Positions 7,706-14,188 of a DNA stretch of 14,256 nucleotides are shown in pieces; the first letter of the stretch is position 1; each line of letters begins with the position of its first letter. The notes under the pieces were generated by a model. It was not told the origin of the DNA. It saw nothing but the letters and a program-made list of their open reading frames with translations, and did no database searches. The position numbers and the translations under genes were made by a program. Source of the DNA: Candidatus Acidiferrales bacterium (GTDB lineage Bacteria > Acidobacteriota > Terriglobia > Acidiferrales > UBA7541); contig JASHWB010000184.1 of NCBI GenBank assembly GCA_030044295.1, forward strand, positions 1 through 14,256. Direction: 5' to 3'.

Positions 7706-7735
7706 ATTATAGCGGCGAGCGCTGCAATCGGTCAA
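7706..7735 (-). promoter_or_regulatory. Sigma70-type promoter of efp
   Basis: On the minus strand, TTGACC (7735-7730), an 18-nt spacer, then a perfect TATAAT (7711-7706). Transcription would begin near 7699, about 107 nt before the efp ATG. It lies in the gap after the saccharopine-dehydrogenase-like gene, so efp need not depend on read-through. Confidence 0.7.
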
Positions 7736-7803
7736 ACGCAGTTCGAAGTGGGTCGGGTGTAAATTGGCTCAGATTCAGAAACACCTCGAAACGCGCCGCG
7801 CGG

Positions 7804-8967
7804 CTAGTACTCCTCCTCATCCAGTTTTTTCAGCCGCCTGATCTTCAGCGCTACCCGAAACTCGTGCGAACGCGCGTCCGCCAGCACTGCTCTGCGCGCC
7901 GCCACAGGCAATTCCGCCGGGCCGATTACTCCAGCGAGGTCGCGTGGAAAGTGCTTCACGAAAATCGCTGCCAGATGCGCCGTCGCGTAGGGGATCGGAG
8001 TCGTAATCAGCCCGCGCTGCCGGATTTGATATAGCGTCGGAAAGCTTGCATCCCAACGGATCAACAGTCGCTCGTTGCCTTTCACTCCGCGGATCAGCAC
8101 TGCTGCCGAGAACCGGGCGTTTTCGAGCACGCCCTGCCGGATCAGTTTGGCCACTGCGCGCGGCGTCAGGGTTTCCGGGAAGCGTTTTCTGGGAATGCCG
8201 CGCGACCGGCTCAGCCGTCCCTGCCGGTACCAGCGTCGCAGTCTCTGAAAATCATTGCCGCCAATTTTCGCGTCCACATCGCGAACCGGAAGCGTATAGG
8301 GAAGCATGCAGACTTCGTCCTGCGCCGCGAGATAGACGGGAACCTCACCGATCGGCGGCGGAAACCGGAACAGTTCCCGCTCGTCGAAGCGCTTCGTTAG
8401 ATGAAATCGGCCGTCGCGATACACGCGCGGCCGCGAGATCGCTTCGTCATACGCCACCTCCGCGGACCATGTGGAGATCGGATCCTGGCTTTCGGTGCTT
8501 TCGTAAAGCCGGATCTGCACCGACTCGACCACATCCAGCATTTCCGCTCCGCGCTTGGCCAGGACGTTTGTCAGGCCGGGAGCCACGCCCGCGCAGATCA
8601 GCGCTGCTCGCTTCTTGGCGACAAACCGGCTGTGAAAGTGGAACTGCTCGGGGCGGAAAGGGTGTCTGGTCAGGTGGGAATTCAAATCGAGGTAATGGGC
8701 CCGTAGGCGCAGCGCGGCCCTCAAGATGATCTGGTTGTAAACGGCCGGCGAGGCATTAATGATCAGGTTCGCTCCGCGGCCAGCCCGCACGATCGACCAG
8801 ATGTTTCGAGCGTTGGCCTCCACCACCTCGATTTCGTTTTTTTCCCCGAGGAAGCGCCGGGCCCGTTCGACGTCGCGATCGCCGCACCAGACGGAATGAC
8901 CTTGGCGGGCCAGCAATTGTGCGAGCAGCGAGCCCGTGCCGCCCGCGCCCAGAACGAAAATCCGCAT
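7804..8967 (-). CDS. Saccharopine dehydrogenase-like NAD(P)-binding protein
   Basis: An oxidoreductase-like protein of about 387 residues with an N-terminal Rossmann fold: MRIFVLGAGGTGS gives the GxGGxGS dinucleotide loop, GDRD (31-34) lies at the end of the second strand, and ANLIINASPAVYN is the next core strand. GVAPGLTNVLAKRG (129-142) is the characteristic segment of saccharopine-dehydrogenase-like enzymes, with the substrate domain beyond. True lysine-pathway activity cannot be claimed, since homologues include carboxynorspermidine synthases and many uncharacterised proteins. The C-terminal third is very basic (repeated Arg, RRWYRQGRLSRSR) and ends in an acidic DEEEY. Two starts compete: GTG at 8973 and ATG at 8967. 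Neither has a clear SD; ATG is preferred because RIFVLGAGG then begins directly. It is divergent from rpsA. Confidence 0.78.
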   Translation of the reverse strand: MRIFVLGAGGTGSLLAQLLARQGHSVWCGDRDVERARRFLGEKNEIEVVEANARNIWSIVRAGRGANLIINASPAVYNQIILRAALRLRAHYLDLNSHLTRHPFRPEQFHFHSRFVAKKRAALICAGVAPGLTNVLAKRGAEMLDVVESVQIRLYESTESQDPISTWSAEVAYDEAISRPRVYRDGRFHLTKRFDERELFRFPPPIGEVPVYLAAQDEVCMLPYTLPVRDVDAKIGGNDFQRLRRWYRQGRLSRSRGIPRKRFPETLTPRAVAKLIRQGVLENARFSAAVLIRGVKGNERLLIRWDASFPTLYQIRQRGLITTPIPYATAHLAAIFVKHFPRDLAGVIGPAELPVAARRAVLADARSHEFRVALKIRRLKKLDEEEY

Positions 8968-9064
8968 CGGCACGCAACTGTATCACAGTGTTCCGTTTGC
9001 ACGATGCCGGGCAAGAAGCGAAGGTTTCAGTACTCCTCGACTTTGCCTGCGTTCAGCGGTTCGG

Positions 9065-9094
9065 TTGACAAGCTGCGAATCCGGCGCGTATCAT
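9065..9094 (+). promoter_or_regulatory. Sigma70-type promoter of rpsA
   Basis: A perfect TTGACA (9065-9070), an 18-nt spacer and TATCAT (9089-9094). The predicted transcription start is near 9101, leaving a 5' leader of about 122 nt before the rpsA ATG. It is the best -35 element in the window, in keeping with a highly expressed ribosomal gene. Confidence 0.78.
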
Positions 9095-9100
9095 TTCTTC

Positions 9101-9222
9101 GGTAACAGCGTCGCTGTTGGAACGCTTTATCCCCTTCATTGCTTCATCCCCCGAGCAGGATGGAGTGACCGAGGTGGCACCCTCGGCAAGCAGGGCACGC
9201 ACCCGTACGGAGGCCGCTCTCC
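9101..9222 (+). promoter_or_regulatory. Multi-hairpin 5' leader of rpsA
   Basis: The leader can form a row of hairpins: AACAG/CTGTT within a perfect palindrome (9104-9118), CATCC/GGATG (9145-9162), CCGAGG/CCTCGG with a 6-nt loop (9169-9186) and GGG/CCC (9193-9204). The SD GGAGG (9209-9213) then follows, 9 nt before the ATG; its first bases also sit in a CCGTACGG palindrome (9204-9211). CCGAG occurs twice (9151-9155 and 9169-9173), so CTCGG at 9182-9186 could pair with either copy, giving exclusive folds. S1 represses its own translation through a structured leader in E. coli. A similar role here is inference. Confidence 0.5.
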
Positions 9223-11250
9223 ATGTCACCCGAACAAGATCCCAAGGCGCAAGTTTCTTCGGCCGATACCGCCGCCGAACAGCCCGTCGCGGCTCCTCCT
9301 ACTGGAGTTGCTGCGCAGAGCGGAGCCGGCGCCGCAACTGCGGTTGCGCGTGAACCTGAATCCCCTGATGTCTCTGAAGCCGCGATGAATATGAACTCGG
9401 ACAACCAAGCTTCTATTTCGGCAGGCAACAGTGCTGCTCATCAGGAATCTACGCCCGCCGCCGCAAGTGTCTCAACCGAACCGCCATCGCTAGAGCAGTC
9501 TGCCGAGCAATCCGCCGATCAGGCCGCCGAAGCGCGGGATGCGGCCGAAATGGCCGAGTCGATGGATCGCATGCTCGATCAATTTCCCGCCGCCGAGCCG
9601 GTCGCCGAGGGAGAGATTTTCGATGGCCACGTTTTGGCTGTCACCGACGCAGGCGTTGTGGTCGATGTGGGCGGAAAATTCGAAGGTTTGGTTCCAGCAC
9701 AGGAATTCCTGGATTCCGGCGCGCCAATCGAATTTGGCCCGGGCCAGACGATCGAAGTCGAGCGCCTGCACGAGCAGAGAGACGGCTACGTGTTGCTGTC
9801 GCACGCCCGTGCGCATCGCCGCCGTTCGTGGGAGCGCATTGAGAAGGCTTCCCGGGAGCATACGAACCTCGCGGGCAAAGTCGTCGAACGAATTAAGGGC
9901 GGACTTGTGGTGGATATCGGCGTCCGAGCGTTTTTGCCTGCCTCGCAGATCGAATTGAAGCCGGTCCACGAGTTGGAAGATTGGAAGGACCGGGAAATCG
10001 AAGTACGCGTCCTGAAGCTGAATCGCAAGCGGGGCAACGTAGTGGTCAGCCGTCGCGCCATCCTCGAGGACGAGCTGAAGACCAAGCGCGACGCGCTCGC
10101 CGGTACCTTGGTGGAAGGCGCCATCGTTACGGGGCGCGTCAAAAATATTACCGATTACGGCATCTTCGTCGATTTGGGAGGAATGGACGGCTTGCTGCAC
10201 GTGAGCGATCTGGTCTGGGGACGCGTGCCTCATCCATCGAAAGTCGTCCAGCCGGGAGAAGAAATTCAGGTCCAAGTACTTAAGTTCGACAAGGAAAAGC
10301 AGCGCATTTCGCTCGGCCGCAAACAGCTCCTTCCTGACCCCTGGGCCACCGTTCCGGGACGCTTCACCGTGGGCACCCGCGCGAACGGAACAGTCGTCGG
10401 CGTCACCGACTACGGGGCATTCGTGCAAATCGAACCCGGCGTCGAAGGGCTTGTGCACGTCAGCGAAATGACGTGGTCAAAGCACGCCAAGCATCCTTCG
10501 AAGATCGTCAAAGTTGGCGATGCCGTTGAAGTGGTCGTGCTCGAGATGAAGCCTGACCAGCGGCGCATTTCGCTCGGCCTCAAACAGACGCTCCCCGATC
10601 CCTGGGAAGCCGTTGCTGAGAAATATCCGGTTGGAACGCTCATCAGCGGACGCGTCCGCAATCTCGCCGACTTCGGCGCCTTCGTAGAGATCGAGGAAGG
10701 CATCGAAGGCCTGATCCACATCAGCGACATGAGCTGGACCGAGCGTGTGAAGCATCCCAGCGAAAAACTGAAAAAGGGTGAAGCGGTCGAGGCGCGCGTC
10801 TTGAAAGTGGACACGCAGAATCGTCGCCTCTCACTCGGGATGAAGCAAGTCAACGATATCTGGGCCAAATGGTTCGGTGAGCACAAACCTGGCGAGATCG
10901 TGCGCGGCAAAGTGGCTCGCACCGCAGAGTTTGGCGCGTTCGTCGAGCTTTCGGAGGGTATCGAGGGCCTTTGCCACATCTCGGAAATCGAGGAGCGGCG
11001 TTCCAAAGGCGACCGCGGCGATAAGACCAAAATGTCGCGCGAACAGCGCGTCACCACCGTTCTCACGGCCGGGCAGGAATACGATTTCAAAATCCTCAAG
11101 ATCGAGCCGGAACAGCGCAAGATCAGCTTAAGCTATCGTGCAGCACAGAAGCAGGCCGAGCGGCAGGAGATGGAGTCTTTCCGCTCGTCGCGTTCTTCCC
11201 CGAACGCCACCATCGGCGATGCAATCTTAGCCAAGCGCCAGGCTCTGTAA
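9223..11250 (+). CDS. rpsA: 30S ribosomal protein S1, long N-terminal extension
   Basis: Six S1 (OB-fold) RNA-binding domains at about residues 127-195, 214-279, 297-369, 381-455, 468-541 and 555-637, as in E. coli S1. S1 binds mRNA and helps start translation on structured messages. Domains 3-5 are closely similar (each has a DYGxFV or DFGAFV strand, a GLLHVS/GLVHVS/GLIHIS segment and HPS), as expected for the RNA-binding core; domains 1-2 are more divergent, as in ribosome-anchoring domains. The 675 residues exceed the usual 550-600 because of an N-terminal Ala/Glu/Ser/Gln-rich, probably disordered extension of about 120 residues. Domain 6 carries a charged insertion (about 591-607). The tail ends NATIGDAILAKRQAL. 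The ATG has GGAGG 9 nt upstream, so the extension is translated if this SD is used. Confidence 0.96.
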   Translation: MSPEQDPKAQVSSADTAAEQPVAAPPTGVAAQSGAGAATAVAREPESPDVSEAAMNMNSDNQASISAGNSAAHQESTPAAASVSTEPPSLEQSAEQSADQAAEARDAAEMAESMDRMLDQFPAAEPVAEGEIFDGHVLAVTDAGVVVDVGGKFEGLVPAQEFLDSGAPIEFGPGQTIEVERLHEQRDGYVLLSHARAHRRRSWERIEKASREHTNLAGKVVERIKGGLVVDIGVRAFLPASQIELKPVHELEDWKDREIEVRVLKLNRKRGNVVVSRRAILEDELKTKRDALAGTLVEGAIVTGRVKNITDYGIFVDLGGMDGLLHVSDLVWGRVPHPSKVVQPGEEIQVQVLKFDKEKQRISLGRKQLLPDPWATVPGRFTVGTRANGTVVGVTDYGAFVQIEPGVEGLVHVSEMTWSKHAKHPSKIVKVGDAVEVVVLEMKPDQRRISLGLKQTLPDPWEAVAEKYPVGTLISGRVRNLADFGAFVEIEEGIEGLIHISDMSWTERVKHPSEKLKKGEAVEARVLKVDTQNRRLSLGMKQVNDIWAKWFGEHKPGEIVRGKVARTAEFGAFVELSEGIEGLCHISEIEERRSKGDRGDKTKMSREQRVTTVLTAGQEYDFKILKIEPEQRKISLSYRAAQKQAERQEMESFRSSRSSPNATIGDAILAKRQAL

Positions 11251-11390
11251 TCGATGGTCCGTGGGCACGCTACACCCGGCGTCGGCCTCCATAGGGATTG
11301 CATTTGCCCTTTAGAGGGTTAATGATATCTATCGATTGTGCGGCGCCCCGCCCCGGCGCGCAAAGGGCCACGATCACAACCTGTCGCGAG

Positions 11391-11396
11391 AGGAGG
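11391..11396 (+). promoter_or_regulatory. RBS fixing the start of the IHF/HU gene
   Basis: AGGAGG lies 10 nt before ATG at 11407. The later in-frame ATG (11449), at which the conserved core MTKADL begins, has no SD, so the 14-residue N-terminal extension is probably real. The 156-nt gap from rpsA contains only a small CCCT/AGGG hairpin (11307-11318) and no convincing promoter. Confidence 0.65.
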
Positions 11397-11406
11397 CTCT
11401 CCACCC

Positions 11407-11763
11407 ATGGCAGAGGTCGCGGGAGCGCAAGATAATCCAAATCACACGATGACGAAAGCCGACTTGGTCGGAGAGGTCGAGCGCGTGGCGGAATTGTCGC
11501 GTAAGGAAGCGGAAGCCGCCGTCGAGACCATCTTCGAGAGCATCATTGACGCGCTGCAGAAAGACGACAAAATCGAAATCCGCGGCTTCGGCAGCTTCCG
11601 CACGCGCGAACGCCGCGGGCGCACCGGACGAAATCCCAAAACCGGCGCGAAGGTGGAAGTCCCCGCGAAAAAGATCCCTTTCTTTAAGCCGAGCAAGGAA
11701 CTCAAGGACTACGTCAACAATCCTGAGGCGGAAGGTTCCGCGTCCTCTGGCGCGCAGAGCTAG
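11407..11763 (+). CDS. IHF/HU-family DNA-binding protein (IHF-beta-like)
   Basis: A small basic nucleoid protein that bends DNA as a dimer, 118 residues. The core runs from MTKADLVGEVERVAELS (15-31) through helix 2 and KIEIRGFGSFRTRERR (55-70) to the DNA-binding arm with GRNPKTG (74-80), whose Pro77 would intercalate between bases. The ending IPFFKPSKELKDYVN is closer to IHF-beta (HFKPGKELRDRAN) than to HU. Compared with the usual 90-95 residues there is a 14-residue N-terminal extension and a short Ala/Ser/Glu tail. Its place directly after rpsA matches the proteobacterial rpsA-ihfB order and supports the IHF-beta reading. It may act as a homodimer; no alpha partner is in the window. The HIT gene starts 5 nt after its stop. 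Confidence 0.93.
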   Translation: MAEVAGAQDNPNHTMTKADLVGEVERVAELSRKEAEAAVETIFESIIDALQKDDKIEIRGFGSFRTRERRGRTGRNPKTGAKVEVPAKKIPFFKPSKELKDYVNNPEAEGSASSGAQS

Positions 11764-11768
11764 GCCGG

Positions 11769-12248
11769 ATGGATTACCTTTGGACGCCTTGGCGGTACAG
11801 CTACATCGCCAACGCTACAAAGGATGATCGCTGTATCTTCTGCGACGCCCTGGCAGCTAAAGATGACGCTCGCACGTTCGTCGTTTTCCGCGGCGAAAAG
11901 AATTTCATTATCCTGAATCGCTATCCCTACACCAGTGGCCACGTAATGGTGGTTCCGTATGCGCACGTTGCCGATCTGGGCGCCGCCGAGCCGGACACGC
12001 TGGCTGAAATGATGCGTCTGGCGCAGCGGGTGCAAGGTGCGCTCGCCCGCGTGTACCGCCCGGAAGGCTACAACCTAGGCATGAACCTCGGTCGCGCTGC
12101 AGGCGCCGGCATTACCGGCCATCTACATTTGCACGTGCTGCCGCGCTGGGCTGGCGACGCCAATTTTATGACCGTCACCGGCGAAACCCGCGTCGAGCCC
12201 GAAGAGCTTTCCACCACATTCGACAAACTCCGCCGCGAACTCAACTGA
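11769..12248 (+). CDS. HIT-family protein, likely Ap4A phosphorylase or hydrolase
   Basis: A histidine-triad nucleotide-binding protein of 159 residues. The triad GHLHLHVLPRW (117-127; His118, His120, His122) is complete, with His122 in the order of the nucleophile. N-terminal LWTPWRYSYI and CIFC (22-25), followed by LNRYPYTSGHVMVVPYAH, and the segment WAGDANFM after the triad match the branch of mycobacterial Rv2613c, characterised as a diadenosine tetraphosphate phosphorylase. Cys22 and Cys25 may bind zinc. The likely role is breakdown of Ap4A or related nucleotides in the cytosol; exact substrate and products are inferred. The ATG is 5 nt after the IHF-like stop, with only a weak AGG-type SD, so translational coupling is likely. 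Confidence 0.9.
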   Translation: MDYLWTPWRYSYIANATKDDRCIFCDALAAKDDARTFVVFRGEKNFIILNRYPYTSGHVMVVPYAHVADLGAAEPDTLAEMMRLAQRVQGALARVYRPEGYNLGMNLGRAAGAGITGHLHLHVLPRWAGDANFMTVTGETRVEPEELSTTFDKLRRELN

Positions 12249-12303
12249 ACCACGGCGCATGACGAAGCGAGGAATCTGCTCTGCTTTTGCACCTCATCTC
12301 CTT

Positions 12304-12342
12304 GGACAGGCTCGCTCGCGCCGGAGGCTGCGCGAGAAGTCC
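12304..12342. terminator. Possible hairpin between convergent HIT and decarboxylase genes
   Basis: CTCGCGC (12315-12321) and GCGCGAG (12330-12336) form a 7-bp stem with an 8-nt loop, and GGAC/GTCC (12304-12307 and 12339-12342) could extend it imperfectly. There is no T-run on either strand, so it is weak as an intrinsic terminator, but it sits in the 107-nt gap where both transcripts must end. Confidence 0.35.
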
Positions 12343-12355
12343 GGGCTCGCGCCCA

Positions 12356-13969
12356 TCACCCGTAATTCGGAGGATTCACCGACTGATCCATTCCCATGGT
12401 TCTCTGTCCGCCCTGCTGGACGTTTACGCTCACGAGTGATGCACACTTCATTTCCAGCGCTTCGCGCAGCGCCGGCTCCAATTCTTCAGGACGATCGACC
12501 GTGCGTGCCTGCATTCCATAGCCCCGTGCGATCTGCGTCGCGTCGATTCCCGGAATATCGATTCCTGGCACATTCTTTCCAACCTGAGTGAATTTTCGAA
12601 ATCCCTCGAGCGCGGAATAATTCCCGTTACAGATCACCACGAAAATTACTGGCGCCTTGGCCTGCACTGCCGACCACAGCGCTTGCACCGAATATTGCAG
12701 CGATCCGTCGCCGATGGCGCAAATCACGCGCCGCTGCGGATGCGCCAGTTGCAGGCCAACGGCCGCCGGCGCTGCAAATCCCAAAATTCCGCTGCGCACG
12801 GAATAAAACGAGCCCGGCTTATCGAGCCGGACGTATCGGTCGAGATCGCCTTTGGATGAAGGGCACTCCTCGGCGATGATGGCGTCGTGCGGCATCACCT
12901 TGGCGAGCGTGCTGAAGAGGTGCGCCGTCGTCATCGGATAGTCGTCTTTCGGTTCAGGTACCGCCTCCTGTGGCCTTACTTCGCGCTCGACTTTCTTCAC
13001 GTGCTCGCGCAAATATCTGGCCGCAGTCGCTATGTTCCCGATGATGCTGGCTCCGGCCAGCGCTGCCGAAGCGTCTTGCGGCGAATTCGTAATCTGAAAA
13101 AGCTTCGTCCCTGGGCGAATCGGATCGCCCGGCACGTAGGCGTAATAAAGGAAAACCGGCGCGCCCAGCACCACCACCGTGTCGTACCCCGCCAGCTGAT
13201 CCGCGAGAGGTTTTTGTGCGGGCAGCAATCCGCCTCGAAAAAGCCGGTGAGTGCGCGGAAACGCCCATCGGGGCGCGATTGGTTCGGCATAGACGTCCGC
13301 ATTCAACCGCTCGGCCAGCGCGATCACGTCATTCCAGGCGCCGTCCTCTTCAATCTGCGACCCGGCGATCAGCGTCAGCTTCTTACTCGATTCGATCGCG
13401 TGCGCCACTTCGTCGAGCGCCTCCAGATTAGGCTCGACCGTTTGCGAAACGCGGCGCGCCCGTACGGGCTGGCACGGCTTGTTCCAGTCGTCCATCGGAA
13501 TCGAGATGAACACCGGCCCGCGCGGCGGCTGCATCGCCAGTTGGTATCCGCGGGCAATCGCTGCTGGCACGTCTTCGGCGCGGAGCGGCTCGCACGCCCA
13601 TTTCACGTACGGCTTCACCACGTCTACCGCGCGGCTCACCAGGAACGGCTCGGCCATGATCTGTCGCCGGTCCTGCTGCCCAGTTGTCACCACCAGCGGT
13701 GCGTGCAAATAGTACGCATCGATCAGTGCCGATAGCCCGTTCCCGGCGCTGGCGATCGAGTGCAGATTCACGAACGCGGGTTCGTTCCGCCCCAGCGCGT
13801 AGCCCAGCCCCATCCCCGCCGCGGTCCGCTCGTGCAGACCGAGCACGTAATCGAATCCCGCGGGCATGTCCTTCAGAAACGGCAGCTCGCTCGACCCGGG
13901 ATTGCCGAAAATCGTCGTCATGCCCACATCGCGCAGCACCTGGTAAGTCGCTTCGCGTACTGTTGTCAA
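12356..13969 (-). CDS. mdlC: Benzoylformate decarboxylase-like ThDP-dependent enzyme
   Basis: A 537-residue thiamine diphosphate enzyme whose whole length matches Pseudomonas putida benzoylformate decarboxylase (528 residues): FGNPGSSELPFLKDMP near the N-terminus, FVNLHSIASAGN, VTTGQQDRRQI, GPVFISIPMDDW, and VPGIDIPGIDATQIARGYG near the C-terminus. Ser26, Glu47 (cofactor glutamate) and His70 of the active site are kept, as are the equivalents of Ala460 and Phe464 (YSALEGF). The ThDP/Mg motif is GDGS (420-423) to CNGN (447-450), keeping the Mg-ligand Asn. The catalytic His281 equivalent is Tyr276 (VFLYYAYVPG), so decarboxylation of benzoylformate is doubtful; another 2-keto acid decarboxylase or carboligase is possible. 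The start is TTG with GGAGGG 5 nt upstream. Confidence 0.86.
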   Translation of the reverse strand: MTTVREATYQVLRDVGMTTIFGNPGSSELPFLKDMPAGFDYVLGLHERTAAGMGLGYALGRNEPAFVNLHSIASAGNGLSALIDAYYLHAPLVVTTGQQDRRQIMAEPFLVSRAVDVVKPYVKWACEPLRAEDVPAAIARGYQLAMQPPRGPVFISIPMDDWNKPCQPVRARRVSQTVEPNLEALDEVAHAIESSKKLTLIAGSQIEEDGAWNDVIALAERLNADVYAEPIAPRWAFPRTHRLFRGGLLPAQKPLADQLAGYDTVVVLGAPVFLYYAYVPGDPIRPGTKLFQITNSPQDASAALAGASIIGNIATAARYLREHVKKVEREVRPQEAVPEPKDDYPMTTAHLFSTLAKVMPHDAIIAEECPSSKGDLDRYVRLDKPGSFYSVRSGILGFAAPAAVGLQLAHPQRRVICAIGDGSLQYSVQALWSAVQAKAPVIFVVICNGNYSALEGFRKFTQVGKNVPGIDIPGIDATQIARGYGMQARTVDRPEELEPALREALEMKCASLVSVNVQQGGQRTMGMDQSVNPPNYG

Positions 13970-13974
13970 GACAA

Positions 13975-13980
13975 CCCTCC
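13975..13980 (-). promoter_or_regulatory. RBS deciding the TTG start of the decarboxylase-like gene
   Basis: The minus strand reads GGAGGG, then TTGTC, then TTG at 13969-13967. This start gives the N-terminus TTVREATYQVLRDVG, which aligns with the start of benzoylformate decarboxylase without a gap. Confidence 0.72.
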
Positions 13981-14007
13981 ACCCGCCTGCAGAATTTTCC
14001 GTAACAT

Positions 14008-14030
14008 TTCGCCCGTTCGCCCGTTATAAT
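14008..14030 (+). promoter_or_regulatory. TATAAT element with tandem 8-bp repeat in a divergent promoter region
   Basis: TTCGCCCG occurs twice in direct succession (14008-14015, 14016-14023) and is followed at once by TATAAT (14025-14030) on the plus strand. The -35 at 17 nt is only TAACAT, so an activator would be needed if this drives the ABC gene. The same bases read TATAAC on the minus strand, 54 nt before the decarboxylase TTG, so the site could serve either divergent gene. The repeat may be an operator. The remaining 14031-14188 holds no gene that I can see. Confidence 0.35.
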
Positions 14031-14188
14031 CACTTGCACCGATTACCTGGGCCGTCGCTTACATCGTATCGTGTTTCGCCGCTACTGTGTCCGGGTAGCG
14101 TCCGGATTCGTCGGCGCGCGTCGATTTCGCGCCTTGGCGCAATTAGGGGTGGGGTCGCGCAGTTTCAGTCCATTTAGAAAGGGCTCGC

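Noticed and set aside
9169..9186. T-box-like GGTGGCACC in the rpsA leader
   Set aside because: The core resembles a T-box antiterminator bulge, but there is no specifier stem, no terminator with T-run, and the gene is not a tRNA-synthetase or amino acid gene. It is a simple hairpin.
9490..10458. Minus-strand ORF (322 codons) inside rpsA
   Set aside because: It lies wholly opposite S1 domains with clear repeated motifs; its sequence mirrors that repeat and has no domain of its own.
11338..11406. GTG-started N-terminal extension of the IHF/HU gene
   Set aside because: The 23 extra codons cross the strong AGGAGG SD at 11391 and encode Pro/Arg-rich sequence unlike the family; ATG at 11407 is better.
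12887..13735. Plus-strand ORF (282 codons) opposite the decarboxylase-like gene
   Set aside because: Antisense shadow; the minus strand matches benzoylformate decarboxylase over its full length.
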